Shown here: in pieces, positions 26,845 through 36,752 of the stretch | Position numbering within the stretch: the stretch's first letter is position 1 | Layout of the letters: every line of letters starts with the position of its first letter | Source of the DNA: an uncultured Bacteroidota bacterium | GTDB lineage: Bacteria > Bacteroidota > Bacteroidia > Bacteroidales > GCA-2748055 | Reading direction: 5' to 3' | Length of the DNA: 64,000 nucleotides | Assembly (NCBI GenBank): GCA_937129385.1 | Contig: CAKZNC010000220.1 | Location: 96,483-160,482 of the forward strand | Notes under the pieces: model-generated | The model's input: only the letters and a program-made list of their open reading frames with translations | What the model was told of the DNA's origin: nothing | The model's database searches: none | Program-made: the position numbers and the translations under genes

Positions 26845-28719
26845 TTACCGACCCATGTAAACAAGCAGTACGCTTATGTCACTTGGTGAAACTCCCGAGA
26901 TACGTGTTGCTTGTCCTATGGTTTCGGGTCGTTGCTTGTTCAACTTCTGTCGCGCCTCTGTGGAAAGGCTCTTGAATTTATCGTAATCGATTTTGGGTGA
27001 CAGAGCAATTTCTTCCAGTCGTCCAATTTTATCCGCCATCCTCTTTTCTCTAGATATATATCCTTCATATTTGATTCCGATTTCTGTGGATTCCACAACA
27101 TCAGATTGTTGTTTTTCTGAAAGACCCTCTTTCCAATTCACCACATTGAAATGGTCAATGACATCGTCAAGGTTCACCTGGGGTCTTTTTGCGACTTGCA
27201 GTAATTTGCCCTTTTCTTTTAATGGGGTGGTTCCCCTATCGGTCAAAAACACATTCGTATCCTCTAGTTGTGCATCTTTATCTTCCAGATCTTTGATCAA
27301 TCTTTCTCTCCCATGCACTTTGATTTCCATTAAATCCATCCGCTCCTTCGAGGCAAGTCCGATACCGAAGCTAAGTGGTGTGAGTCGTTCGTCTGCATTG
27401 TCTTGCCGTAGAAGGATTCGATATTCTGCACGTGAAGTAAACATCCTGTAAGGTTCGTCCACCCCTTTGTTGATCAAATCATCGATCAATACCCCAATGT
27501 ATGCCTGGTCTCTACCGAGAATAAACTGATTGCCTTGTTGTCTGTTCATGTGTGCATTGATCCCGGCAATGATGCCCTGCGCGGCAGCTTCTTCATACCC
27601 GGTTGTTCCATTGATCTGTCCCGCAAAATAGAGATTTTGAATTCCTCGCGTTTCCAGGGTATGCTTCAATTGTGTGGGAGGATAATAGTCATACTCTATT
27701 GCATAACCGGGACGGAATATTTTCACCTCTTCCAAACCGGGAACCTTCCTGAGCGCTTTGAGCTGAACTTCCCAGGGTAAAGAAGATGAAAATCCATTTA
27801 TATAGTATTCTACTGTGCTGTGACCCTCTGGTTCCAGGAATAGCTGGTGTTGTTCCTTGGCAGCAAAAGTAACGATCTTGTCTTCTATGCTTGGACAATA
27901 TCTTGGCCCTATACCGTCAATGGTTCCGTTAAATAACGGGCTTGTCTTGAAACCTTTTTCCAGTTCAGCATGAACGTCTGGATTTGTATATGAGATATAG
28001 CAGCTTTTGTGATTACTGTAATCGGTTGTATACTTGAGGAAGCTGAATTTTCTTTCTTCTGTGTCTCCCGGTTGTTCCACCATTTTTGAAAAATCGATAC
28101 TACGTCCATCAATCCTGGCAGGTGTCCCTGTCTTCATTCTCCCCACTTCAAAACCATGCTCAGCGAGTTGTTCACTTAGTCCTCCAGAAGGAGCTTCACC
28201 CATACGACCTCCGCGCAATTTCACATCTCCGATATGCATGAGACCATTTATAAACGTACCGGCGGTAAGTATAACACTCTTCCCCATGAAAACGACTCCC
28301 ATTCCGGTTTTAACACCCTCAACTTTACCTCCATTCATTACCAGGCTTGTGACTTTATCCTGCCAGAAATCCAAACCGTCTATTGACTCCAGCACCTTTC
28401 TCCACTCAAGCGTAAACAAAGATCTGTCACATTGCGCACGGGGACTCCACATTGCGGGTCCCTTTGAGCGGTTTAGCATTCGAAACTGAATCATTGACCG
28501 ATCAGTTATAACACCAGAATATCCACCCAAGGCATCTATTTCCCTGACAATCTGACCCTTTGCAATACCGCCCATAGCTGGATTACAGGACATTTGGGCA
28601 AACTTTGTCATGTCCATGGTAATCAGAAGCGTTCTGCTACCCAGGTTTGCTGCTGCAGATGCTGCCTCACAGCCTGCATGGCCTCCTCCAACTACAATAA
28701 CATCATACTCCTTTTCCAT
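26845..28719 (-). CDS. mnmG: tRNA uridine-5-carboxymethylaminomethyl modification enzyme MnmG
   Basis: A 624-residue FAD enzyme that, with MnmE, modifies the wobble uridine of several tRNAs. It has an N-terminal dinucleotide fold (DVIVVGGGHAGCEAA), the conserved region KMMVEQPGD-like (SKMVEQPGDTEERKFSFL), FAGQINGTTGYEEAAAQG, and the C-terminal helical domain that contacts MnmE and tRNA (TRISGVSPSDISVLL). The ATG at 28719 (MEKEYDV) is chosen over the track's 28731; either way it overlaps ybeY. Its old name gidA reflects linkage to replication origins, and the parS pair directly downstream fits that. Confidence 0.95.
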   Translation of the reverse strand: MEKEYDVIVVGGGHAGCEAASAAANLGSRTLLITMDMTKFAQMSCNPAMGGIAKGQIVREIDALGGYSGVITDRSMIQFRMLNRSKGPAMWSPRAQCDRSLFTLEWRKVLESIDGLDFWQDKVTSLVMNGGKVEGVKTGMGVVFMGKSVILTAGTFINGLMHIGDVKLRGGRMGEAPSGGLSEQLAEHGFEVGRMKTGTPARIDGRSIDFSKMVEQPGDTEERKFSFLKYTTDYSNHKSCYISYTNPDVHAELEKGFKTSPLFNGTIDGIGPRYCPSIEDKIVTFAAKEQHQLFLEPEGHSTVEYYINGFSSSLPWEVQLKALRKVPGLEEVKIFRPGYAIEYDYYPPTQLKHTLETRGIQNLYFAGQINGTTGYEEAAAQGIIAGINAHMNRQQGNQFILGRDQAYIGVLIDDLINKGVDEPYRMFTSRAEYRILLRQDNADERLTPLSFGIGLASKERMDLMEIKVHGRERLIKDLEDKDAQLEDTNVFLTDRGTTPLKEKGKLLQVAKRPQVNLDDVIDHFNVVNWKEGLSEKQQSDVVESTEIGIKYEGYISREKRMADKIGRLEEIALSPKIDYDKFKSLSTEARQKLNKQRPETIGQATRISGVSPSDISVLLVYMGR

Positions 28720-29143
28720 TACGTAATTCACTCAATCTAGTCAAAGCATTATTTTCGGCGGAACGCATCTCCTTTCTTTGCCTGTCGTTGTCATCGTTTA
28801 ATCCCAGCAAATGCAACACACCATGGATCATAACCCTGCAAATTTCAGATTCAAAGTCAATATCCAATTCCCCTGCATTATATTCCACCTGTTCAGCGCT
28901 CACAAAGATATCACCTGAAATGATACCTCCTTCGTTATAGTTAAAAGTTATAACGTCTGTAAAGTAGTTGTGGTTTAAAAATTTTCTGTTAAGATCAAGC
29001 AGGTAGCTGTTGGAAGAAAATATAATTGAAAGCTCACCGACCTTTTTATGATAGCCATTTACTGTCGCTTCCACCCATTTGCTGTACAGATTCGCATCAT
29101 CCAATCTGAAATCAATATCAGCAACATGAAAATTTATCGGCAC
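28703..29143 (-). CDS. ybeY: Endoribonuclease YbeY (rRNA maturation)
   Basis: A 146-residue metal-dependent RNase involved in 16S rRNA 3' processing and ribosome quality control. The core GDIFVSAEQV and the metal site HGVLHLLGLND are seen. The canonical HxxxHxxxxxH has Asp as its third ligand here, a substitution I recall from other Bacteroidota; Asp can bind zinc, so activity is plausible. It starts with GTG, overlapping the TAG stop of the preceding ATPase gene (TAGTG), and overlaps mnmG downstream, indicating strong coupling. Confidence 0.93.
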   Translation of the reverse strand: MPINFHVADIDFRLDDANLYSKWVEATVNGYHKKVGELSIIFSSNSYLLDLNRKFLNHNYFTDVITFNYNEGGIISGDIFVSAEQVEYNAGELDIDFESEICRVMIHGVLHLLGLNDDNDRQRKEMRSAENNALTRLSELRNGKGV

Positions 29144-29538
29144 TAGACCTTGAACTTAAGTTCAACAATTCTCCCCTCATCGTAAAATACAATGTCGTCA
29201 GAGAGCCTTTTCATTAAAAAAATACCCCTTCCATTGATCTTCTCAATATTTTCTGGTGAGGTTGGATCAGGTACAGTCGAATAATCAAAGCCACTTCCCT
29301 GGTCTGCGATTTTTATTACAAGACTGTTTTCATCTTTCAAAATCTCAACTTTAACCTGTTTTTCCGGATCCGACTTATTCCCATGCACGATAGCATTGTT
29401 GGTGGCCTCCATTGTGGCAACCAACACATTGCCATACACTTCATCACTCAAATCAAGTTCGAGCGACATATCATCAATGATCTTTTCAACGATACGAAGG
29501 TTTTCAGCATCTGAAGATATTTCAATATCTTTTCTCAT
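29143..29538 (-). CDS. RsbW-like anti-sigma/GHKL ATP-binding protein
   Basis: A 131-residue single-domain GHKL ATPase of the anti-sigma-factor/serine kinase type (HATPase_c_2). It shows the N box (EATNNAIVHGNKSD), the G1 box (DQGSGFD) and the G2 box (GRGIFLMKRL). Such proteins bind a sigma factor or phosphorylate an anti-sigma antagonist, but no STAS partner or sigma gene is adjacent. Position between the EnvC-like gene and ybeY is typical of Bacteroidota, which suggests a conserved, unstudied role rather than a partner-switching module. Confidence 0.85.
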   Translation of the reverse strand: MRKDIEISSDAENLRIVEKIIDDMSLELDLSDEVYGNVLVATMEATNNAIVHGNKSDPEKQVKVEILKDENSLVIKIADQGSGFDYSTVPDPTSPENIEKINGRGIFLMKRLSDDIVFYDEGRIVELKFKV

Positions 29539-29589
29539 GGCAATAAAATCGAGCTTACTTATACGGAATTTGTCTATAAAAGTTACATT

Positions 29590-30777
29590 CTATTTGCTTA
29601 ACCATTTCGAGGGATCGAGAATTTCCTTTGATTTCCATACCTGGAACTGCAGTTCCGTAATACCATCCTCTGCATTGGAATGAACTGTTCCAATTTCCTG
29701 CTTTGTTACCACCTTGTCTCCTGCCTTAACTTTTAGCTCGACAAGGTTTTGATAAACCGAAAGGTATTCTCCATGCCGTATGATCACTGCATAATTTGCT
29801 CCAAGAATTGCGAATACGCTTGTTACCTCTCCGTCAAAGACAGCCCTGGCGGTTGTGCCGGGGTTTGTGGAAATATCAATTCCATTATTGCTGATCTTTA
29901 CGCCAGATAAGACAGGATGATCGATCAATCCAAATTCGGCGGTTACCACTCCCCTGTCAACAGGCCAGGGTAGTCTGCCCTTATTTTGCAGAAAATTGCT
30001 GCCGACCAGTTTTTGCTCGGGAGTTAATGAGGTGATCACACTATTCCCAGAAGTTCTTCTTGTCTCCTCTTCAATCATTTTACGGATCTTCTCTTCCAAT
30101 TCTTTCCTGATCCTCTCTTTCTCTTCAATTTCTTTTCTAATTCTTTTTTCGTCCTGCGCCAACTGGCGGATCATATTGTTTCGTTGTGACCTTTCTCTAA
30201 CCAGGCTCCTGTTCTCCTTCTCTTTTGATTCAAGCAGTGATGCCTTCTCATTCCTTGCCCTTAGTAGCTCATCAGTTCTGGCCTCCTGCCTTGAAAGCAG
30301 TATCTTCAGCTCTTCGACTTTACGTTCTCTGTAATCAGTCAGATATTTCAAATATTTAAGGCGCTGATAGAATTGATTCAGGTCTTCGCTTGCAAGCAGG
30401 AACATCATCTTTTCCTCTTCAGTATGATTGATGTAAACAGACCTTAATATATGCGCATACTCTTGCTTACCAGTTGAAATGTCGTTTTGAAGACCCTGGA
30501 TCTCATCCTCAAGGATGTCTATCTGAACGTCCATCTCATCAATTTCCCTGACAATCGTAGAAATCAAAGTCTCCCTCGATTTTATCCCACGATTCAAAAC
30601 AGCAACGCGTCTGATCGAACTTCTTTTTTTATCCTGTGTCTGATCCAGCAGCTCACGAGCCATTTCAATTTCCTTCAGAGTGGAGACCTTTCTTTTTTCC
30701 AGCTCCTCCTTGTCCTGTGCCATTACTGGCAGGCTTACAAGTCCGATTAAACATATGTAAAACAGGAATTTCATCAT
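29590..30777 (-). CDS. EnvC-like murein hydrolase activator (coiled coil + LytM fold)
   Basis: A 395-residue exported protein: signal peptide (MMKFLFYICLIGLVSLPVMAQ), a long coiled coil (about 22-255, rich in E/K/R), then a C-terminal LytM/M23-type domain. The metallo-endopeptidase ligands are missing: HxxxD is replaced by NGIDIST, and the HxH strand reads ELQFQVW. It therefore resembles EnvC, which does not cut peptidoglycan itself but activates amidases at division. Its ATG overlaps the DUF4292 stop, and it lies in the TPR-DUF4292-envC block common in Bacteroidota. Confidence 0.88.
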   Translation of the reverse strand: MMKFLFYICLIGLVSLPVMAQDKEELEKRKVSTLKEIEMARELLDQTQDKKRSSIRRVAVLNRGIKSRETLISTIVREIDEMDVQIDILEDEIQGLQNDISTGKQEYAHILRSVYINHTEEEKMMFLLASEDLNQFYQRLKYLKYLTDYRERKVEELKILLSRQEARTDELLRARNEKASLLESKEKENRSLVRERSQRNNMIRQLAQDEKRIRKEIEEKERIRKELEEKIRKMIEEETRRTSGNSVITSLTPEQKLVGSNFLQNKGRLPWPVDRGVVTAEFGLIDHPVLSGVKISNNGIDISTNPGTTARAVFDGEVTSVFAILGANYAVIIRHGEYLSVYQNLVELKVKAGDKVVTKQEIGTVHSNAEDGITELQFQVWKSKEILDPSKWLSK

Positions 30778-31508
30778 AAGTAAATGATGTCATATTTATT
30801 GCGATTAACCGTCAGGTCAACATTAAGTTCCCTGTCATACTCCAGGTTCCCACCCTCAACTTCCACCTCCAGGTTCTTTAAAATATAGTTCGAATATATC
30901 ATAAAGATCTGTTCCCCCGTCATCTCCCCAACGATATATTCTCCTGTTTTTTTATGAAAAAATTCGAATTTCACAGGCACCAGCAAACCTGCGGAATATT
31001 TGATCCTTTTTGCCACGTCTTTAACTGATCTGTCGATCTCTGCAACTCCATCATTCAATGATAACCCGGGTATCCTATCACAAATCAACGGACGGCTCAG
31101 CAGCAATTCGATATCATCGAAATTGATCGGGGGAGCATATCCCGTTCCTGAATCCTTCAGTACATAAACCAATTTATCCAACCGGTTGATAATCACTGTG
31201 CTATCCTGGTTTACACCGATACGTATCATTTCAAAGCCTGCATTGACAGCACTAACCAACAGCACTGAACCGGGTCTGTAATAGAGGGTAAGCTTTGCAT
31301 TATAAGAATCCTCCCCCAACGTAACTTTTGCATCTATCTTTTTGACATACAATGTTTTATAATTGTATATTGAGTCGCAGGAGGTTGTTTCAGTTTCAAC
31401 ATAAGCTACGGTTTTGTCGGAACGAATCTTGCGGCCAGAGGAACATGATGCGGCCATCAATGCAATTAGGAGCAATGACAACATATTTCGATACTTACTG
31501 TTGCTCAT
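30774..31508 (-). CDS. DUF4292 lipoprotein
   Basis: A 244-residue lipoprotein (lipobox MAASC, Cys22). The LolA/LolB-like beta fold is suggested by alternating strands such as AKLTLYYRPGSVLLVSAV and GEMTGEQIFMIYSNY. It matches the Bacteroidota family DUF4292, whose place between a TPR protein and an EnvC-like protein is conserved. A role in outer-membrane lipoprotein or cell-wall assembly is possible by fold analogy only. It overlaps the TPR gene by 14 bp upstream and envC by 4 bp downstream. Confidence 0.85.
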   Translation of the reverse strand: MSNSKYRNMLSLLLIALMAASCSSGRKIRSDKTVAYVETETTSCDSIYNYKTLYVKKIDAKVTLGEDSYNAKLTLYYRPGSVLLVSAVNAGFEMIRIGVNQDSTVIINRLDKLVYVLKDSGTGYAPPINFDDIELLLSRPLICDRIPGLSLNDGVAEIDRSVKDVAKRIKYSAGLLVPVKFEFFHKKTGEYIVGEMTGEQIFMIYSNYILKNLEVEVEGGNLEYDRELNVDLTVNRNKYDIIYL

Positions 31509-33183
31509 ATGCTTGTTCTATTTTTTGAATCAGCCTTTCTTCGTTACCACCCAGAATAATTGCTTTCTGATAAAACGATTCGGCCATCTTCGTCTCCCCC
31601 AGCTCCCTAAAAATATCGCCCGCATGTTCGTTCACTTCAGCATCATCACCTGCCCCGTTATTCAGTGCCTTCTGAATATATTTACCCGCATCTTCATATC
31701 GTTCCATTTTATACAGAATCCATGCATAGGTATCAAGGTAGGTGCTGTTAAGTGGATCATTATTTAAGGTCATCCTGCTGTATTTCTCTGCCTCCTCAAG
31801 GCCTTTTCCGCGCTCCGAAAGGTAATAGCTGAAATTATTCATCGCCATAAAATTATCTGGCTCCATCATGATAATGGACCGAAAAAGGCTATCTGATCCA
31901 GGGTAATCTCCAATTCTGTATAGCGCCTCTGCATTCAATATCCTGGCCTGAGAAATCAATTCCTGTCTTGCAAATTTTTCAATATTTTCTGAACTAAAAG
32001 TAACAATGAGCGCTTTATAATCATTATTCTCATATTCAGCAATCCCTTTATAATAAATGATTTCTGCACTATCAGGAAATAACCTGAAGGCTTTCGTGGT
32101 AATTCTGAGCATATCCTCCTTTCTCCCGGTCGCGTTTGCCAGGAGTATTCCCTGTTTCCAAATCTCATATTTTTTTTCACCCTGTTCAAGCACTGGTATC
32201 AAAGCATCGAGGGCATTTCCATATTGATTATGCTGAATAAAAAAATCGGTTCCGAAAAGATGAATTTCTTTTTTATCGGGATACATCTCCAACATTGTAT
32301 TGATCAGATATGAAAGTTCCCTGCTAAAATTTTTAAAGAAATATTCATCGGAGAGATAGAAACTTAATATCGCCATCTTTTTCTCGTATGGTATCGCCTC
32401 ACTCCTGAAGGACCTTTCGAGGTAATAAAGACTTTTGCTATACGCTTCTTTTTGCCTGTAGTAATCAGTAAGATTTGTCAGCGCATAAATATTCAGGCTG
32501 TCCAGTTCAAAAACCTCTTCATATAGATCTGCAGCCACATCAGTATTGTCATTCTTAAGAGCGAGCTCTGCTGCCACCACATGGAATTCGATGGATTCAG
32601 GAAATACCTCTATCAGCTTTTCCACCTCCCGTCTCGCTTTCAGATACTCCTTCTCTTTCTCATAAATATTGGCCTTCAACATGGTGATCTTATCAGAAAT
32701 ACCATAATGATCTTCGATCCGAACAAGGGTTTTGATGGCCCTTTTAGCCTTTCCTTCCAAAAAATACACATTGGCAAGTTTGTAAAGATGATCTATGTTT
32801 TCGGGTGATTCCCTGATCCGTTGTTTTAACAATTTGACTGACGCTTTATACTCCTTATTCATAAGAAGTACATCAATGTAACTTTCAAAAAACCACTTAT
32901 TATCAGGATTCAGATCATTTGCCCGCACCAGGTGGTTAATGGCCTCTTTTGATTTACCAGTCATTGCCAAAAGGGTGCCAAGTTCGTAATGTGCAACAGC
33001 AACAGAATCATTTTCCTCAATCACCATCCGGTACAATTCCATTGCCCCGGGCAAATTGCCCAGATTTTTCTGTTTCACTGCTTCAATCAGCGCGTACTGG
33101 TAATCTTTATTTCCGCTTTGAGCTGAGAGCGTGAAATTCAAAATTAAAAGTAAGATGATTCCTAATCGACTCATCCCTATCAT
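31495..33183 (-). CDS. Exported tetratricopeptide repeat protein
   Basis: A 562-residue protein with a signal peptide (RLGIILLLILNFTLSAQ) and helical repeats throughout. TPR-like signatures include AVAHYELGTLLAMTGKSKEA, IDHLYKLANVYFLEGKAKRA and YLDTYAWILYKMERYEDA. There are roughly 12-14 repeats. It is likely a periplasmic or outer-membrane scaffold. The conserved neighbourhood (dut upstream, DUF4292 and EnvC-like downstream) suggests it works in envelope or lipoprotein assembly, which is inference. Confidence 0.85.
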   Translation of the reverse strand: MIGMSRLGIILLLILNFTLSAQSGNKDYQYALIEAVKQKNLGNLPGAMELYRMVIEENDSVAVAHYELGTLLAMTGKSKEAINHLVRANDLNPDNKWFFESYIDVLLMNKEYKASVKLLKQRIRESPENIDHLYKLANVYFLEGKAKRAIKTLVRIEDHYGISDKITMLKANIYEKEKEYLKARREVEKLIEVFPESIEFHVVAAELALKNDNTDVAADLYEEVFELDSLNIYALTNLTDYYRQKEAYSKSLYYLERSFRSEAIPYEKKMAILSFYLSDEYFFKNFSRELSYLINTMLEMYPDKKEIHLFGTDFFIQHNQYGNALDALIPVLEQGEKKYEIWKQGILLANATGRKEDMLRITTKAFRLFPDSAEIIYYKGIAEYENNDYKALIVTFSSENIEKFARQELISQARILNAEALYRIGDYPGSDSLFRSIIMMEPDNFMAMNNFSYYLSERGKGLEEAEKYSRMTLNNDPLNSTYLDTYAWILYKMERYEDAGKYIQKALNNGAGDDAEVNEHAGDIFRELGETKMAESFYQKAIILGGNEERLIQKIEQAYEQQ

Positions 33184-33197
33184 AAATATACTCCTTC

Positions 33198-33632
33198 CTA
33201 GTTTGTTCCGGTATGACCGAATCCCCCGGATCCCCGGCTGGTCTCATCCAGCCTTTCAACGTGTTCCCATTTGATCGTTTCATGCTTTTTGATCACCATC
33301 TGACAAATTCTCTCCCCTGGGTCGATCAAATATTCATCTGAAGAAAGATTCACAACAATTACACCAATTTCCCCCCTGTAATCCGCATCAATCGTTCCAG
33401 GAGTATTTAATACTGAAATCCCATGCTTAAGTGCGAGTCCACTGCGTGGTCGAATCTGGGCTTCGTATCCCGGGGATAATTCTATGAAAAGACCTGTGGG
33501 AACCAACTTTCGCTCAAGGGGTTTTAGGTTAATTCCTTCTTCAATGTGCGCTCTTAAATCCATTCCGGCAGAATGCAGTGTGGCGTATTCCGGTAGCGGG
33601 TTTTTGGATTTATTTACAATTTTAACCTTCAT
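33198..33632 (-). CDS. dut: dUTP diphosphatase
   Basis: A 144-residue trimeric dUTPase that hydrolyses dUTP to dUMP, keeping uracil out of DNA and feeding dTMP synthesis. The five conserved motifs are visible: [43 protein letters not shown] and the C-terminal arm [10 protein letters not shown]. Length is typical. It sits 14 bp after the flippase gene and 14 bp before the TPR gene in a long co-oriented run. Confidence 0.96.
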   Translation of the reverse strand: MKVKIVNKSKNPLPEYATLHSAGMDLRAHIEEGINLKPLERKLVPTGLFIELSPGYEAQIRPRSGLALKHGISVLNTPGTIDADYRGEIGVIVVNLSSDEYLIDPGERICQMVIKKHETIKWEHVERLDETSRGSGGFGHTGTN

Positions 33633-33646
33633 GTGTTCTCTGCTCT

Positions 33647-35119
33647 TTAAGTTGAAATGTATTTCTTGAAAGATTTTCTCTCCCCAATATAAAACATGGT
33701 CAGTGCAGCAATGATCAATATTGGTTTAATCCAATCAACTATAAAATTATTGCTCAAAGTTAATGCCTTGTCAATGTAAAAGAAACCTACAATAGTAACA
33801 AAATAGATTGATAATCTTCTGAGATCGTAGGGTATATAAAACTGTTTTCTTGACAATAAGTACGAAAGCAATATCATTACTGTATAGCACACCAGGTGTC
33901 CCCATGCAGCAGCGACATATCCATATACAGGCACAAAAACAACATTGATAATGATCGTGATCAATGCGCCCGTAATCACCAGTACTGCACCTATTAACGT
34001 CTTATTTGTCAGTTTATACCAGATCGACAGATTGAAAAAGACTCCGATAAGCAAGTTCGCCATTAAAACAATGGGGACAATAAATACTCCCTCCCTGAAA
34101 TTAACCCCGATAAACAACTTGAAGACATCTATATACAGGGTAACAACCAGAAATATCATCAACGCGGGAATCAGGTAAAATTTCATTACATCGGCATACA
34201 ATTCCCTTGCATTCCTTTCCGAGGATTTTGAGAAGAAAAACGGTTCCGCGGCATACCTGAAGGCTTGTACATAAAGCGTCATCAGCACTGCGATCTTGTA
34301 ATTTGCTCCATAGATTCCCAGCTGCTCCATCGGGTTTGATTCCGAATCCATCAGGTGCTTCAGCAATGTCCGGTCCAAAGCTTCATTGACTGCTCCGGCC
34401 AGTCCTGCAATAAGAAGCGGATAGGAATATTTTAGTATTTTCCTAAGTAATACTGCCTGGAAAGATCCTCTTTTCACTGCGAGAATTTCTGGTAACAGCA
34501 AAATGGTTTTTACCAATGTCGCAACCAGGTTGGAGATCAATACATATCCTACCCCGATGTCAGGATTATAAATTCTCCTTACCCAATCCGCGGACTCATA
34601 ATTTTCATCGCAGTATTTTATAAAAAACAGGTTAAGTCCAATATTGACAACAATTTCCACGATTCGTATTGTCGCATACCGTTTAGCCTTATTCATCAGG
34701 CGAATCCTTGCAAAAGGAATTGCCGTAAATGCATCCAAAGCCACGATCAGTGCAAGCCATTGAATATATTCAGGATTTCCTGAATACTGCAGTAATCCGG
34801 ATACAGGTTTCAGAAAGATATTTATCAGTATAACGAACAAAGCAGATGTTGAAAAAACAGAAATGAGGATACTTTTATAGATCGTATCCTTCTTTTCGCT
34901 GTTGCTTGCGAAGCGGAAGAATCCTGTTTCCATTCCATAAGTAAGCACGATCAAGAGCAGTACCACATAAGCGTATAGTTCAGTGATCACTCCATATTCG
35001 CCAAGTTGGAATTCTCTCGTATAGAATGGTGTAAGGAATACAAAATTCAGAAACCGCGGCAGAACAATACCCATGCCGTATACCGCAGTTTGGCCAAAAA
35101 GTTGCTTAATTGGGTTCAC
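33647..35119 (-). CDS. Polysaccharide flippase (Wzx/MOP superfamily)
   Basis: A 490-residue integral membrane protein with about 14 hydrophobic spans, of the MATE/MOP exporter superfamily (polysaccharide transport group). Features include the amphipathic start [34 protein letters not shown] and the late DKALTLSNN. It probably flips a lipid-linked sugar or precursor across the inner membrane. No O-antigen or capsule cluster surrounds it, so the substrate is unknown. It starts with GTG overlapping the TIGR01777 stop by 4 bases (GTGA). Confidence 0.87.
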   Translation of the reverse strand: MNPIKQLFGQTAVYGMGIVLPRFLNFVFLTPFYTREFQLGEYGVITELYAYVVLLLIVLTYGMETGFFRFASNSEKKDTIYKSILISVFSTSALFVILINIFLKPVSGLLQYSGNPEYIQWLALIVALDAFTAIPFARIRLMNKAKRYATIRIVEIVVNIGLNLFFIKYCDENYESADWVRRIYNPDIGVGYVLISNLVATLVKTILLLPEILAVKRGSFQAVLLRKILKYSYPLLIAGLAGAVNEALDRTLLKHLMDSESNPMEQLGIYGANYKIAVLMTLYVQAFRYAAEPFFFSKSSERNARELYADVMKFYLIPALMIFLVVTLYIDVFKLFIGVNFREGVFIVPIVLMANLLIGVFFNLSIWYKLTNKTLIGAVLVITGALITIIINVVFVPVYGYVAAAWGHLVCYTVMILLSYLLSRKQFYIPYDLRRLSIYFVTIVGFFYIDKALTLSNNFIVDWIKPILIIAALTMFYIGERKSFKKYIST

Positions 35120-35967
35120 GATTGGTTTACGATGTGCTCAAATGTTTCATCAATCGTAGCAAAGTTAAACTTATATCCCGCTTCCAGCAGTTTTTTCGGA
35201 TAAACTGTTTGTCCTTTTAAGATGATTGAGGCTGCTTTTCCCATCAGGACATAAAACGCCAATGCGGGAATTCTGAAAAATGCAGGTCGGCGCAAATGAG
35301 CAGCCAGTGATCTTGTAAATTCCCTGTTGGTAACTGGATTTGGGGCGGTAATATTGAATGCGCCCTGACTGTTCTTATCAATGAGAAACCTGATGGAGTC
35401 AATCACATCATCCACATGAACAAATGAAATAACCTGCTTTCCCGAACCGATCACCCCTCCTAATCCCATCCTGAACAATTTATACAATCGCGGGAATGCT
35501 CCTCCCTGGTTCCCCAGGACCACGCCAAGCCTAATCAGCACAATTCGCGTTTTGGATCCGGTTTTTTCAGCCGTTTCTTCCCATTGCTGTACCACTTGAG
35601 CCAAAAAATCATCACCAGTCGAATAACTATATTCATCATGTACCTTTCCCTGTCTATAGATCCCTATTGCCGACGCATTGATAAAAACTCCGGGGCCTTT
35701 TTCACACAGCCGCATCGCCTCCACAAGGTTTTCAGTTACACGAACCCTGCTTTCCTGTATCTTTATCCTGTTCTTTTTTGTCCATCTTCTTGCAACGTTG
35801 TATCCTGCGGTATTAATAAGCACATCTGCATTATTGATTTTATCTGAAAGGACCGCTGTATTTCCATACAGCTCATTTCTATCAAGAAGAATCAAATCCT
35901 GATCGCGGAACGCTTTTTGTAGCTGCTTTCCAATAAATCCATTATAACCTGCAAGAGCAATAACCAT
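35116..35967 (-). CDS. TIGR01777-type epimerase/short-chain reductase
   Basis: A 283-residue extended short-chain dehydrogenase-like protein (TIGR01777; YfcH/SulA-epimerase type). It has the N-terminal nucleotide site ALAGYNGFIGKQL, then NTAGYNVARRWTKKNR, FINASAIGIY, RLGVVLGNQGGAFPRL and the C-terminal DUF1731-like tail with PKKLLEAGYKFNF. Substrate is unknown; no reaction is assigned. It is the first gene of the long minus-strand run that continues to uvrC, and is divergent from the cyclophilin gene. Confidence 0.88.
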   Translation of the reverse strand: MVIALAGYNGFIGKQLQKAFRDQDLILLDRNELYGNTAVLSDKINNADVLINTAGYNVARRWTKKNRIKIQESRVRVTENLVEAMRLCEKGPGVFINASAIGIYRQGKVHDEYSYSTGDDFLAQVVQQWEETAEKTGSKTRIVLIRLGVVLGNQGGAFPRLYKLFRMGLGGVIGSGKQVISFVHVDDVIDSIRFLIDKNSQGAFNITAPNPVTNREFTRSLAAHLRRPAFFRIPALAFYVLMGKAASIILKGQTVYPKKLLEAGYKFNFATIDETFEHIVNQS

Positions 35968-36040
35968 ATTTTTATACTTTCGTATGCAAACTATTGAGGG
36001 TGCGTATTGTTATGCACATAATCATCTAAATACATTACCC

Positions 36041-36712
36041 ATGAAACATCTCTCCATTTTAAATGTTCTGCTGGTCCTTGCACTATATCCATTGAATGGT
36101 CAGGAACAGCATGGAAAAACAGGCGATGTAATTGTCATAGAAACATCCATGGGAGATATGGAGGTTCTTTTATATGATGATACGCCACTTCACAGGGATA
36201 ACATGTTAAAATTGGCTGATGACGGATATTACAATGACCTGATTTTTCACAGGGTTATAAACAACTTTATGATACAGGGTGGTGATCCTCACTCAAAAGG
36301 TGCACCCAGGGGACAGCGACTTGGAACGGGCGGACCAGGGTATACAATCCCTGCGGAATTCAAGGAACAGCATTTTCACAAAAAAGGGGCCCTGGCAGCA
36401 GCCAGACAGGGAGACAATGTCAACCCAAAAAAAGAATCATCCGGATCACAATTCTATATTGTCCAGGGACAGGTCTTCAATACCGACCAACTAACGATGA
36501 TGCAATCCTCTGGTCATCATACACCATTCACTCCTGAGCAGATCGAAGCTTATACCACAGTGGGGGGTACCCCGCATCTCGATGGATCCTACACAGTATT
36601 TGGTGAGGTAATCGTCGGCATGGAGATTCTGGATAGCATCGCAGCCGTAAAAACCGATAACTATGACAGGCCCCTTGAAGACGTGGCCTTCTCCATTCGA
36701 ATCAAGGAGTGA
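36041..36712 (+). CDS. Secreted cyclophilin-type peptidyl-prolyl isomerase
   Basis: A 223-residue protein with a signal peptide (MKHLSILNVLLVLALYPLNGQ) and a cyclophilin domain that isomerises X-Pro bonds, probably in the periplasm. Active-site segments are seen: FHRVINNFMIQGGDP, GSQFYIVQG and YTVFGEVIVGMEILD. An insertion between the FYIVQG strand and the HLDGSYTVFG strand (QLTMMQSSGHHTPF) is typical of Bacteroidota homologues. The ATG at 36041 is used because it starts the signal peptide; the track start at 35984 adds an implausible 19 residues. pheS follows after 40 bp. Confidence 0.92.
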   Translation: MKHLSILNVLLVLALYPLNGQEQHGKTGDVIVIETSMGDMEVLLYDDTPLHRDNMLKLADDGYYNDLIFHRVINNFMIQGGDPHSKGAPRGQRLGTGGPGYTIPAEFKEQHFHKKGALAAARQGDNVNPKKESSGSQFYIVQGQVFNTDQLTMMQSSGHHTPFTPEQIEAYTTVGGTPHLDGSYTVFGEVIVGMEILDSIAAVKTDNYDRPLEDVAFSIRIKE

Positions 36713-36752
36713 TGCTATTTTTATTAACTTTACGGCTCTTTTTGAAAGTGTT

